From Heyndrickxia oleronia (GTDB lineage Bacteria > Bacillota > Bacilli > Bacillales > Bacillaceae_C), in contig NZ_CP065424.1 of the NCBI RefSeq assembly GCF_017809215.1, forward strand, positions 424,001 through 488,000: a DNA stretch of 64,000 bases, written 5' to 3'. The stretch's first letter is position 1, and the number at the start of each line of letters is the position of its first letter. Below the pieces are notes generated by a model. It did no database searches, was not told where the DNA came from, and saw nothing but the letters and a program-made list of their open reading frames with translations. A program made the translations under genes and the position numbers. Positions 1 through 8,742 of the stretch are shown piece by piece.

Positions 1-124
1 GGAGATGCTTTCCTAAGGTTCCTTCGATATGAAGTCGATAAAGATAAACGAAAAAAATAGCGATGAGGATTAAAAATATAACCCAGAAAATCCGAAAAAG
101 TGAAACACCTTTTTTTGTCTTCAA
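1..124 (-). CDS. N-terminus of a membrane-anchored protein (partial)
   Basis: A reading frame opens with TTG at 124 and runs off the left edge without a stop (41 codons). It begins MKTKKGVSLFRIFW and continues as a hydrophobic stretch of about 17 residues, then RLHIEGTLGKH. This looks like a short basic cytoplasmic tail, one membrane anchor and the start of an extracytoplasmic domain. A run of seven G lies 5 nt upstream of the TTG as a possible ribosome site. Too little is visible to name the family. Confidence 0.5.
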   Translation of the reverse strand, partial: MKTKKGVSLFRIFWVIFLILIAIFFVYLYRLHIEGTLGKHL

Positions 125-183
125 TCGTGCCCCCCCATTTTCAATGGCTCTTTTTTGTTGCGAATTAGAAAAAAACTGTAGAC

Positions 184-236
184 TACAAAGCTAGATTTTT
201 GATGTAAAAGGCGGCGGTAGGCGTTTACTAAAGTAA
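184..236 (+). repeat. dispersed repeat, partial copy (tail segment)
   Basis: The segment carries the tail signature of the window's dispersed repeat (TGTAAAAG, then a GGCGGTAGG-like centre, then TTTACTAAAG). It is a degenerate fragment without the GCTCTTTTCTCA arms of the full copies at 856 and 46873. Confidence 0.45.
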
Positions 237-240
237 CCAT

Positions 241-1120
241 CTACTTTAGATTATTTTTTGATTTAATCCATTTTAATGATTCTCTTTTACTAAGAGGGGC
301 AAGATCGGTGGATTCAACGAACTGAATGACCTTTTCAGAGTCGACTTTTGAATATTCCCTTAGTGCCCAGCCAATCGCTTTTTGGATGAAGAATTCTTTA
401 GAATCCTTTAAAAATAAAATGCTATTAAAAAGGATAGATAAATTAGTGTTAGTTTTATATTTTAATTGAAATAGTAAGATGCTTCTTTGTAACCAGATGT
501 TATTCGATTCCAACCACTTTTCTGTTGTTGGGTGGATGTGATGTGGGTATGTTTTCATATAATGTCCTAAAACATTCGTTGCAATTGAGTCAACAGAATC
601 CCACCAAGATTTATGGGTAATACAATATTGAATTAGAGTTAAAACCTTTTCTCTCAACCATTTTTTATAGTGATTTAAAAACAATATGGCGATCATTTGA
701 TATTCTCTTTCTTCCTTTACCCATAAATAAGTAATTAAATCCTTTAATTCATTCTGTTGAATTGAATAATATGAAATAAAGTTTTTGAAAACTTCTTTTA
801 CAAGAGGTGCGCGTAACCCGAAAAACTTGAAATTATTTTTCATATATTTTTGCATTAGGCTCTTTTCTCAACCATTGTTTCTATTTAGTTAAAGTTTTAA
901 CAAATAAATATAGGTTGAAGACCCTCAATACCCTTCAATTCACTGAGAAAAGAGCTGCAATCTTCATAAGAACCGATGAATCTTTATTAGGTGTAAAAGC
1001 CGGCAGTAGGGCTTTTACAAAAGCAACAAACTAAAAGAAAGCGTCCTTCTATTAGAAAGCTTCTTTTTTATTCGCTCGTTCCTTCAAATCATTTTCTATC
1101 TTTTTGATAGGTAACATCAT
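241..1120 (-). pseudogene. alkD: AlkD-family DNA alkylation repair glycosylase, interrupted by a repeat
   Basis: The 3' part (241-855) encodes 204 residues of an AlkD HEAT-repeat DNA glycosylase, which removes alkylated bases. Family landmarks are YMKN..F.F.G.R.P near the start, KSWWDSVDS, NIWLQRS.LLFQLKYK, SKEFFIQKAIGWALREY and LAPLSKRE. Bacillus AlkD proteins have about 20-25 further residues before the YMKN motif. Those appear to lie at 1054-1120 on the same strand: ATGATG after AGAGGTGATGA reads MMLPIKKIENDLKERANKK and hits a stop after EAF. The two parts are separated by a full copy of the dispersed repeat. The sum (about 226 residues) matches the family length. Without the first helix, expression from the internal ATG at 855 (no good ribosome site) would probably give a crippled protein. 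Exact junctions are uncertain, because simple joining leaves a 1-nt frame difference. Confidence 0.75.
856..1040 (+). repeat. MITE-like dispersed repeat, full copy inside alkD
   Basis: The left arm GGCTCTTTTCTCA (858) and right arm TGAGAAAAGAGC (about 943) are inverted copies enclosing about 75 bp. They are followed by a second hairpin, TGTAAAAGCC / GGGCTTTTACA, around 992-1019. The same order and much of the same sequence recur at 46873-47041. It encodes nothing, so any movement would need proteins from elsewhere. Confidence 0.75.
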
Positions 1121-1270
1121 TCATCACCTCTAACATATTTGATTTACACTCATCATACAACTTTTTAATAGAGTATAAAATATTTTTTTGTTTTAAGTCA
1201 AAATATTCTAATAATTATTTGTGATATCAGTTACAATAGAGGAAAGCGTGTATAAGGGGGATTGTTTCTC

Positions 1271-2416
1271 ATGCAACATCCTTATATTAAGGAGGAACAT
1301 AAAATATTTCGTCGCACATTGCAAAGATTTCTTGCAAAAGAATGTCTTCCTTTTTATGAAAAGTGGGAGGAAGATCAAATGATTCCACGATCCTTCTGGT
1401 TGAAAATGGGGGAGCAAGGATATCTTTGTCCGGATATAGACATAGCCTATGGAGGAAGTGGGGTTGATTGGGGATTTTCAGTTATCATTAATGAGGAATT
1501 AGAAAGGGTAGGCTCCAGTCTTATTGGAATTGGATTACATAGTGACATTGTGATTCCGTACATTTCAACTTATGGAACAGAAGAACAAAAGCAACGATGG
1601 CTTCCTTTGTGTGCAAAAGGCGAAATGATTACAGCTATTGCAATGACAGAGCCAGGAGCAGGCTCAGATTTGGCTAATATCCAAACAACCGCAAGATTAG
1701 AAGGGGATCATTATATTGTAAATGGGCAAAAAACATTTATTACGAATGGAATTCATGCAGATCTTGTAATAGTGGCATGTAAAACGAATCCGCAGGCTGT
1801 TCCAAAACATAAAGGGATAAGCTTGCTTGCTATTGAACGTGGAACATCTGGTTTTTCGAGAGGAAGAAAGTTAAATAAAGTAGGGTTACATTCTCAAGAT
1901 ACGGCAGAGTTAATCTTTGAAGAGTGCCGAGTTCCTAAGGAGAATTTGATTGGAATTGAAGGAGAAGGATTTACGTATATGATGGAAAAGCTGCAGCAGG
2001 AACGACTAATAGTTGCAATTGCTGCACAGGTTTCGGCAGAGAGAATGCTGGAATTAACCATTGATTATGTAAAATCTCGTAAGGCATTTGGAAAGTCGAT
2101 TGGCCAGTTCCAACATAACCAGTTTAAGCTTGTCGAAATGGCTACTGATATTGAAATGGGGAGAACCTTTTTAGATCAATTAATAGCTGAACATATTGAA
2201 GGTGTAGACGTCGTTACAAAAGTTTCAATGGCGAAATGGAAGTTGACGGAAATGGCTAGAAATATAGCTACCCAATGTATGCAATTACATGGAGGATATG
2301 GCTATATGGAAGAATATGAGATTGCAAGGAGATATCGTGATATTCCAGTTGCTAGTATTTATGCTGGAACAAATGAAATAATGAAAGCGATTATTGCTAA
2401 AAAACTAGGATTGTAG
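1271..2416 (+). CDS. acyl-CoA dehydrogenase
   Basis: A 381-residue FAD-dependent acyl-CoA dehydrogenase, catalysing the first step of beta-oxidation. It has the family signatures AMTEPGAGSD (flavin and substrate loop), YIVNGQKTFITNG, and C-terminal LHGGYGYMEEYEIARRYRD and ASIYAGTNEIMK. The glutamate in YAGTNE lies near the position used as catalytic base in many relatives, though position varies by subfamily. Start: AAGGGGG at 1254-1260 suits ATG 1271 (10 nt); an in-frame TTG at 1262 is too close. It heads an operon with a thiolase and two acyl-CoA ligases, so the substrate is probably a fatty acyl-CoA; chain length is not predictable here. Confidence 0.93.
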   Translation: MQHPYIKEEHKIFRRTLQRFLAKECLPFYEKWEEDQMIPRSFWLKMGEQGYLCPDIDIAYGGSGVDWGFSVIINEELERVGSSLIGIGLHSDIVIPYISTYGTEEQKQRWLPLCAKGEMITAIAMTEPGAGSDLANIQTTARLEGDHYIVNGQKTFITNGIHADLVIVACKTNPQAVPKHKGISLLAIERGTSGFSRGRKLNKVGLHSQDTAELIFEECRVPKENLIGIEGEGFTYMMEKLQQERLIVAIAAQVSAERMLELTIDYVKSRKAFGKSIGQFQHNQFKLVEMATDIEMGRTFLDQLIAEHIEGVDVVTKVSMAKWKLTEMARNIATQCMQLHGGYGYMEEYEIARRYRDIPVASIYAGTNEIMKAIIAKKLGL

Positions 2417-2441
2417 TTAGTCAATGGAAAGGAAGATGAAG

Positions 2442-3578
2442 ATGAAAGAAGTTGTCATTGTTGAAGGACTACGAACCCCGATCGGAAGAAAAAATGGTGA
2501 TTTGAAAAATATACGACCAGATGATTTAGCGGCAGACGTCCTGAAAGCTCTTGTCGAACGTACCGGTATCGACCCTGGGATGATAGATGATGTAATTTTA
2601 GGTTGTGTCACGCAATCAGGTGAACAGGCAGGTGACATTGCGAGGGTGGCAGCATTAATTGCAGGTTATCCAATAGACGTACCTGGTACAACGATTGATC
2701 GTCAGTGCGGTTCGAGTCAACAGGCGGTTCATTTTGCAGCACAAGCTATTCTATCAGGGGATATGGATATAGTGGTTGCAGGCGGTGTCGAAAGCATGTC
2801 GAGAGTTCCAATTGCTTCAAATTTCCAAGGGGCTAATTTTAGTGCAAGATTAACCGATCGTTATGAAATGATTCACCAAGGATTGTCTGCAGAGCGAATT
2901 GCTGAAAACTATCAATTCACAAGAGAGGAATTGGACCGCTTTTCGTATGAGAGTCACCAAAAGGCTTTAAAGGCTCAAGCAGAAGGATATTTTCAACGGG
3001 AGATCATCCCAATTAGCAATGGTGATACAAAGATATATAGTGATTCAGGTCCGAGAAAGGAAACATCGATCGAGGCATTAAATTCTTTAAAAGCCTCCTT
3101 TAAAGAAGATGGCATCATCCATGCAGGAAATGCAAGTCAAATAAGTGATGGTGCAGCAGCACTCCTACTAATGTCCAGAGAAAAGGCTGAAGATCTCGGA
3201 ATGGTCCCTCGGTTTAAAGTTCATACCCGTGTTGTCGTTGGATCTGACCCGACACTTATGCTAACGGGACCGATTCCTGCCACAGAAAAAGTGTTAAAAA
3301 AGGCGGGACTTACAATTGAAGAGATTGATGTTTTTGAGGTGAATGAAGCATTTGCCCCTATTCCATTAGCCTGGTTAAAGGAAACGGGTGCTGATCCCAA
3401 GAAACTTAATCCAAATGGAGGAGCAATCGCTCTTGGCCATCCTTTAGGTGCAAGTGGGGCAAGGCTAATGGTAACAATGATGCATGAGCTTGAAAGAACA
3501 GGTGGGCGTTATGGTTTACAGACGATGTGTGAAGGTTATGGAATGGCAAATGCAACCATTATTGAAAGGCTAGGGTAA
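2442..3578 (+). CDS. thiolase (acetyl-CoA acyltransferase)
   Basis: A 378-residue thiolase. It has the active-site cysteine in DRQCGSSQQAVHFAA, the GG.ESMSRVP motif, NASQISDGAAALLLMS, NEAFAPIPLAW, the histidine motif NPNGGAIALGHPLGASGAR and the C-terminal cysteine in TMCEGYG. It cleaves 3-ketoacyl-CoA in the last step of beta-oxidation, or works in reverse. In-frame ATGs exist at 2424, 2436 and 2442. The last is preferred because AAGGAAG lies about 7 nt upstream and the product then begins MKEVVIVEGLRTP as in relatives. Only a few nt separate it from the dehydrogenase. A FadB-type hydratase/3-hydroxyacyl-CoA dehydrogenase is not in this operon. Confidence 0.92.
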   Translation: MKEVVIVEGLRTPIGRKNGDLKNIRPDDLAADVLKALVERTGIDPGMIDDVILGCVTQSGEQAGDIARVAALIAGYPIDVPGTTIDRQCGSSQQAVHFAAQAILSGDMDIVVAGGVESMSRVPIASNFQGANFSARLTDRYEMIHQGLSAERIAENYQFTREELDRFSYESHQKALKAQAEGYFQREIIPISNGDTKIYSDSGPRKETSIEALNSLKASFKEDGIIHAGNASQISDGAAALLLMSREKAEDLGMVPRFKVHTRVVVGSDPTLMLTGPIPATEKVLKKAGLTIEEIDVFEVNEAFAPIPLAWLKETGADPKKLNPNGGAIALGHPLGASGARLMVTMMHELERTGGRYGLQTMCEGYGMANATIIERLG

Positions 3579-3620
3579 TTTAATTGAAATGAAAAATTCA
3601 TTTAGGCTGGGGGTTCGTAT

Positions 3621-5225
3621 ATGTCCACAACAATTGGTAAACTATTCGATTTAACGGTTAAAAAGTTTCCTAATAAGGAAGCAATATATGATGTTAGACG
3701 AAATAGGAGATTTACTTATAAAGAATGGGAGGAACAGGTGAACCGTTTAGCAAATGCTCTTAAAGGGGAAGGAGTCCGTAAAGGAGATCGAGTCTCTACC
3801 TATCTGTTTAATAATGAGGAATTAGCAACTGCTATTTTTGCTTGTGCTAAAATCGGAGCGATTTTGAATCCGATAAATTTCAGATTAATGTCGGAGGAGC
3901 TCGCGTATATTTTAGATGATGCAAAGCCTAAAGTTGTCCTTTTTGAACAGATGCTAGCATCTACAATTTCCTCAATCGAACAGCGCTATCCACAAATTTC
4001 GTTTTGGTTTATTGATGATCAAACACCATCCTATGCAGCCAATTATCAACATAAGATCCAAGAAGCTTCAAGTGTTCTAGAAGAAATTTCAATCGAAGAA
4101 AATGATGATTATGCCATTATGTATACGAGTGGTACAACTGGACGTCCGAAAGGAGTTATACATCGTCATCGTGAAGTGATCGAACAAAGCCTAATTGTGA
4201 TTAGTGCGATGAAGCTCCATGCAAATGATCATGGACTTGTTACTGCCCCAATGTTTCATTGTGCAGAGTTACATTGTGCACTAATACCGCGAATTCATGT
4301 TGGAGCTAAAAATACGATTTTACACCAATTTAACGCAAAGCAAATTCTATCATTAATTGAGCAGGAAAGAATCACGAAATTCTTTGCTGCACCAACAATG
4401 TGGAATATGCTCCTACAGGAAGACTTGGAATCATATAATCTTGACAGCTTAGTACTTGGTCTGTATGGTGCGGCACCAATGGCTCCAGCCTTAGTCCGTG
4501 CTTGCCAGCAACAGTTAGGTATTGCTCTTGTTCAAGCATATGGGATGACAGAAATGGGTCCTGCTATATCCTTTCTTTTAGAAGATGACCAAATGATAAA
4601 AGCTGGATCTGCAGGTCAAGCCTGTTTAAATCATGAAATCCGGATTGCTAGGACACGCGAAGATGGTCCTTCAGACCCGGATGATCTCGTTCCGATTGGG
4701 GAAGAAGGAGAAATTATTGTCCAAGGTCCTTGTATGATGAGTGGCTATTTTGAAAACGAGGAAGCAACAGAGAGGGTGATGTATAAAGGCTGGTACCATT
4801 CAGGAGATATCGGTTATATCGATGAGGATGGTTATCTTTGGGTAAAGGACCGTGTGGATGACATGATTATTAGTGGAGGAGAGAACATTTTTCCAAGAGA
4901 AATTGAGGATGTTCTTTATGAACACAAAGGCGTGTTAGATATAGCAGTAATTGGCCAGCCAGATGAGCATTGGGGTGAAAGGGTTATCGCTTTCGTGGTA
5001 AAAAAGGATCCAGCAGTAACAGAAATGGAACTAGATGAATGGTGTAAGAACAGTGAGCATCTTGCCAATTATAAGCGCCCGAGGACATATATCTTCTGTG
5101 ATATGTTACCTAGAAATGCAAGTGGTAAGATACAAAAGTTTCTATTGAGAGAAAGATTAAGAAATTTTGACACCCTAAGGAATGATACAGAGAATCAAAT
5201 AGGTGATTTAAAAAATTTATCATAG
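3621..5225 (+). CDS. AMP-forming acyl-CoA ligase (first of two)
   Basis: A 534-residue ANL-superfamily adenylating enzyme that makes acyl-CoA from a carboxylate, ATP and CoA. It shows the P-loop-like YTSGTTGRPKG, the YGMTE motif, the hinge region SGDIGYIDEDGYLWVKDR.DD, and the catalytic lysine context NASGKIQK near the C-terminus. GGGGG about 9 nt upstream supports the ATG. It lies 42 bp after the thiolase and 18 bp before a second ligase. Sequence identity between the two ligases is clearly low, suggesting different chain lengths or substrates. Confidence 0.9.
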   Translation: MSTTIGKLFDLTVKKFPNKEAIYDVRRNRRFTYKEWEEQVNRLANALKGEGVRKGDRVSTYLFNNEELATAIFACAKIGAILNPINFRLMSEELAYILDDAKPKVVLFEQMLASTISSIEQRYPQISFWFIDDQTPSYAANYQHKIQEASSVLEEISIEENDDYAIMYTSGTTGRPKGVIHRHREVIEQSLIVISAMKLHANDHGLVTAPMFHCAELHCALIPRIHVGAKNTILHQFNAKQILSLIEQERITKFFAAPTMWNMLLQEDLESYNLDSLVLGLYGAAPMAPALVRACQQQLGIALVQAYGMTEMGPAISFLLEDDQMIKAGSAGQACLNHEIRIARTREDGPSDPDDLVPIGEEGEIIVQGPCMMSGYFENEEATERVMYKGWYHSGDIGYIDEDGYLWVKDRVDDMIISGGENIFPREIEDVLYEHKGVLDIAVIGQPDEHWGERVIAFVVKKDPAVTEMELDEWCKNSEHLANYKRPRTYIFCDMLPRNASGKIQKFLLRERLRNFDTLRNDTENQIGDLKNLS

Positions 5226-5243
5226 ATAAAGGGGATATGTGTC

Positions 5244-6860
5244 ATGATGCAGGTACCATTAACAGTTGGTTCTTTATTAGAAAGGGCTGAAAAGTTCTTT
5301 CCGAAAAAGGAAATCGTTTCAAGAACATTGTCTGGAATAAGCCGTTTTACGTACAAGGAAATCGGACAAAGAACACGTAAGCTTGCATGTGCACTAGAAA
5401 GACTTGGTATTCAAAAAGGGGATAGAGTAGGAACATTAGCTTGGAATCACCATCGCCATCTTGAAATATACTTTGCTGCTCCAGGAATAGGAGCCGTTTT
5501 ACACACCATTAATCTTCGATTATCTCCAGAACATATTTCTTATATTATTAACCATGCAGAGGATCAAGTACTATTTGTTGACGAAGATATCTTGCCACTT
5601 GTTGAAGCAGTAAAAGATCATCTGAAAACCGTAAAAGCATTTATTATTATGACAGATAAGGACAAATTGCCTTCAACTACATTGGAGCCTGTCTATTCAT
5701 ATGAAAGACTAATAGAAGCGGGGGACCCTACACACTCCTTCATTCAAGACATTGATGAAAATGACCCTGCTGGAATGTGCTATACATCAGCAACAACGGG
5801 AAACCCAAAGGGAGTTGTATACTCTCATAGAGGCATTGTTCTCCATAGCTTTGCACTAGGATTAGCAGATACAACTGCCTTATCTGAAAAGGATACATCA
5901 ATGGCTGTTGTTCCTATGTTTCATGTAAATGCTTGGGGTCTACCTTTTGCGGCTACATGGTTTGGAGCAAAGCAAGTATTCCCGGGTCCAATGTTCACAC
6001 CTAAGCTGCTTGCCCAATTTATTCAAGAGGAAAAGGTTACGGTGACAGCAGGAGTACCTACAATTTGGTTAGGATTATTAAAGGAATTAGAGCAAGGAAA
6101 CTATGATACATCTTCATTAAGAGGAGTTCTTTGTGGAGGCTCAGCTGCACCAAAGGCGATGATCCAGGCATTTGAGCAAAAATATAATATCCCTTTCCTA
6201 CATGCCTATGGGATGACCGAAACAACACCACTTGCGACCATTTCAACATTAAAAAGCTATCAAAAGGACCTAGAGCAAGAGGAGATATTAACCATTCGCT
6301 CTAAACAAGGCTTACTAGTACCTGGATTAGATATGAAAGTCATTGCAGGTGACAATGAGGTTCAATGGAATGGAAAAGAAATGGGAGAACTACTTATTAG
6401 GGGCCCTTGGATTGCAAATGAATATTATAAGGATGATCGTACGAGTGAAGCGTTTAAGGATGGATGGCTCTATACCGGTGACGTAGCAACCGTGGATGAA
6501 GAGGGAAATATTAAACTTGTTGATCGAACGAAGGATTTAGTGAAGAGTGGTGGGGAATGGATATCGTCTGTTGATTTAGAAAATGCATTAATGGCACATG
6601 AGGCTGTATTTGAGGCAACGGTTGTTGGAGTTCCCCACCCGCGATGGCAGGAGCGTCCTGTTGCATGTATTGTTTTGAAGGATGCCTTCAAGGAAAAGGT
6701 GAATAAACAGGAATTACTTGATTTTATTGCACCACAATTCGCTAAATGGTGGTTGCCCGATGAAATTATTTTTATGGATGATATTCCAAAGACATCCGTA
6801 GGAAAGTTTCTGAAACGTGAACTAAGATCAAGGCTAAAAGACTATTTTATAGAAGCTTAA
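5244..6860 (+). CDS. AMP-forming long/medium-chain acyl-CoA ligase (second of two)
   Basis: A 538-residue ANL enzyme with YTSATTGNPKG (Ala where the first ligase has Gly), MFHVNAWGLPFAATW, YGMTETTP, LYTGDVATVDEEGNIKLVDR.KD and C-terminal KTSVGKFLKRELR with the catalytic lysine. The MFHVNAWG motif is typical of medium/long-chain fatty-acid ligases of the AlkK/FadD3-like branch. AAGGGG precedes the tandem ATGATG start (5244 or 5247). It is the last gene of the fatty-acid operon; the next clear terminator is 200 bp further on. Confidence 0.9.
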   Translation: MMQVPLTVGSLLERAEKFFPKKEIVSRTLSGISRFTYKEIGQRTRKLACALERLGIQKGDRVGTLAWNHHRHLEIYFAAPGIGAVLHTINLRLSPEHISYIINHAEDQVLFVDEDILPLVEAVKDHLKTVKAFIIMTDKDKLPSTTLEPVYSYERLIEAGDPTHSFIQDIDENDPAGMCYTSATTGNPKGVVYSHRGIVLHSFALGLADTTALSEKDTSMAVVPMFHVNAWGLPFAATWFGAKQVFPGPMFTPKLLAQFIQEEKVTVTAGVPTIWLGLLKELEQGNYDTSSLRGVLCGGSAAPKAMIQAFEQKYNIPFLHAYGMTETTPLATISTLKSYQKDLEQEEILTIRSKQGLLVPGLDMKVIAGDNEVQWNGKEMGELLIRGPWIANEYYKDDRTSEAFKDGWLYTGDVATVDEEGNIKLVDRTKDLVKSGGEWISSVDLENALMAHEAVFEATVVGVPHPRWQERPVACIVLKDAFKEKVNKQELLDFIAPQFAKWWLPDEIIFMDDIPKTSVGKFLKRELRSRLKDYFIEA

Positions 6861-7056
6861 TGGTTTATTACAAAAACTTTTTCTATTCATATATTTCATA
6901 ATATAAAAGTTAACAATAGAATAAAACTTGGTGGTAGGAATTCCTAGCAATGTAGAATTAGAAAAGAGCTTCACTAAAAGAGTATTTGGGGATAATTTTT
7001 TTAAAACTGTATTTTTAGTAAAAATGATTAAAATAAAAGTAGATTCTAAGTAAATG

Positions 7057-7094
7057 GAGTGTCTGAAATATTACTTTTCAGACACTCTTTTTTT
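7057..7094 (+). terminator. rho-independent terminator of the fatty-acid operon
   Basis: A perfect 12-bp stem, GAGTGTCTGAAA / TTTCAGACACTC, with a 7-nt loop is followed by seven T. Confidence 0.85.
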
Positions 7095-7098
7095 GAAA

Positions 7099-7215
7099 GG
7101 CTGTTTACACAATTTTGATGCTTTTGTTAAAGCCCAACTGCAAGTTTTGCTTTACACCCAATAAAGGATTCAGAGCGGTCAATGGGGTTTTCAGTTCTTT
7201 TCTAGTGAAATGAAA
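7099..7215 (-). repeat. dispersed repeat, inverted partial copy
   Basis: Read on the minus strand, it shows TTTCATTTCACTAGAAAAGA, then CTGAATCCTTTATTGGGTGT, a GCAGTTGGGC centre and TTTAACAAAAGC. This matches the right arm and tail of the full copies at 856 and 46873, but lacks the left arm. It lies between the operon terminator and the first 52-bp array. Confidence 0.65.
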
Positions 7216-7248
7216 GGGGGGGATAGCTATATGTATCGGTATTTTCTA

Positions 7249-7924
7249 CCTTCACGGCATTCAGACACTCTTTTAGGTTACCGAGCCCCTACACTTTACT
7301 CCATCCCGATAATCAACCGTTCTCTTTGTTTACCGAACGCCTGCAAATTCGTCCATCTCGGTAACCAAACGTTCTCTAAGGTAACCGAGTCCCCGCACTT
7401 TACTCCATCCCGGTAATCAATCCCTCTCTTTGTTTACCGAGCCCCAGCAAATTCGTCCATCTCGGTAATCAACCGTTGTCTTAGGTTACCGAGCCCTCGC
7501 ACTTTTCTCCATCCCGGTAACCAAACGCTCTCTTTGATTACCGAACGCCCGCAAATTCGTCCATCTCGGTAATCAACCGTTGTCTTAGGTTACCGAGTCC
7601 CTGCACTTTACTCCATCCCGGTAATCAACCGTTCTCTTTGAGTACCGAGCGCCCGCAAATTCGTCCATCCCGGTAACCAAACGTTCTCTAAGGTAACCGA
7701 GTCCCCGCACTTTACTCCATCCCGGTAATCAATCCCTCTCTTTGATTACCGAACGCCCGTAAAATCGTCCATCCCGGTAACCAAACGTTCTCTAAGGTAA
7801 CCGAGTCCCCGCACTTTACTCCATCCCGGTAATCAACCGCTCTCTTAGGTTACCAAGCTCCCGCAAAATCGTCCATCCCAGTAACCAACCCCTCCCTTAG
7901 GTTACCGTGCCTAGGTGATTATCT
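7249..7924. repeat. 52-bp tandem array, 12 units plus a degenerate leading unit
   Basis: The anchor CCATCYCGGTAA (degenerate in the first and last units) begins at 7301, 7353, 7405, 7457, 7509, 7561, 7613, 7665, 7717, 7769, 7821 and 7873, exactly 52 bp apart with no indel. Units strictly alternate between GCACTTTACT and a CAAATTCGT-type linker before CCATC, giving a 104-bp higher-order repeat. Most units contain a hairpin, best formed as CGGTAATCAA / TTGATTACCG. Reading frames inside it are by-products of the repeat. Confidence 0.9.
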
Positions 7925-8129
7925 CCTGTTCCTTGTAAAGAACGAAACAAGATATCCCTTTTCTATGTATTTTTTAGTAGAAGAGTATTGAGTCATATAG
8001 AAATGATGAGACTAAGTGAAAATAAACCAAAATACCTATCATTTAATTGAAAATTTAGTAAAATTAGGTGTTTCGTACTGTTTCTTTAAGTAGAGATAAA
8101 AAATATAATTATATCAAATGTTCTTAATA
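7925..8129. other. AT-rich non-coding stretch before the secreted-protein operon
   Basis: No convincing reading frame or strong hairpin is seen between the array and the remnant frame at 8130. A promoter for the downstream operon is expected here, but no confident -35/-10 pair could be chosen. Confidence 0.4.
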
Positions 8130-8276
8130 ATGGACATGGCAATAAAAAGCGTAGGTGCCTTGGTAGTCTGAAAACCAAACTTTACCTTCATTTTAGGGGA
8201 GTTCATTGATCCTGAGGGGCAGGCGCTAGAAGCTAAAAAACGTATACTCAAAGTAAAAGAAGGGGGCGGTAAATAA
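8130..8276 (+). pseudogene. possible small gene remnant with an in-frame TGA
   Basis: From ATG 8130 the frame reads MDMAIKSVGALVV, a TGA at 8169-8171, then KPNFTFILGEFIDPEGQALE and further charged residues ending KEGGGK with TAA at 8274-8276. The second half looks protein-like. Its stop overlaps the putative ATT start of the next gene by one base, the arrangement of a translationally coupled operon. No family is recognised and no ribosome site is seen before 8130, so this may be chance. Confidence 0.3.
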
Positions 8277-8704
8277 TTAAACGGACAATGGTCATACTTT
8301 TTATCATCTTTTCACTCATCAGTGCTGGGACAACCTATGCATTATTGGATCCGAGCGGCAACTATTTAAAAGGATCTAACTCCAACTTACAAGTAACTAC
8401 TAGCGAGACTCCAACAAATGAAATAGAAACCTCCTTAGAACAATTCAAAAAAGATATAAAAGCAGTAAATTCAAAATCAGAGAAGGAAATAGGTGATTAT
8501 GAATCCAATAGCCTAGTTGATGTACTAAATAATATAACATTGTATCAAAGAAACCGTCTTAGCCAAGTTCAGTTATTTTCCGAAGAAGCTAAATATCAAC
8601 AACTAGATAGAATAATAGTTTATACGGAACAAAAGAAACAATTTGAAAGCGAGCAAATCGTAAAGGACCTAACAGATATATTAACTGACTTAACAAAGGA
8701 GTAA
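8276..8704 (+). CDS. small secreted helical protein (first of three)
   Basis: The first ATG is 8288, but there the signal peptide lacks positive charges and the AGGGGG at 8261-8266 is too far away. An in-frame ATT at 8276 sits 9 nt after AGGGGG and restores the n-region KRT before MVILFIIFSLISAGTTYA. The start is therefore probably ATT, or an ATG that has mutated. Cleavage after TYA would leave about 120 residues rich in Glu, Lys and Gln, largely helical. No family is recognised. It is followed closely by two more secreted proteins and a signal peptidase I, which suggests one exported system. Confidence 0.7.
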   Translation: MKRTMVILFIIFSLISAGTTYALLDPSGNYLKGSNSNLQVTTSETPTNEIETSLEQFKKDIKAVNSKSEKEIGDYESNSLVDVLNNITLYQRNRLSQVQLFSEEAKYQQLDRIIVYTEQKKQFESEQIVKDLTDILTDLTKE

Positions 8705-8742
8705 GTCTAATCCTACTTTTTAAAAAGGGAGCTAATGAGTGG

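Noticed and set aside
7210..7416. 68-residue open frame crossing into the first 52-bp array
   Set aside because: Half of it is repeat sequence; composition is not protein-like and no other array unit supports coding.
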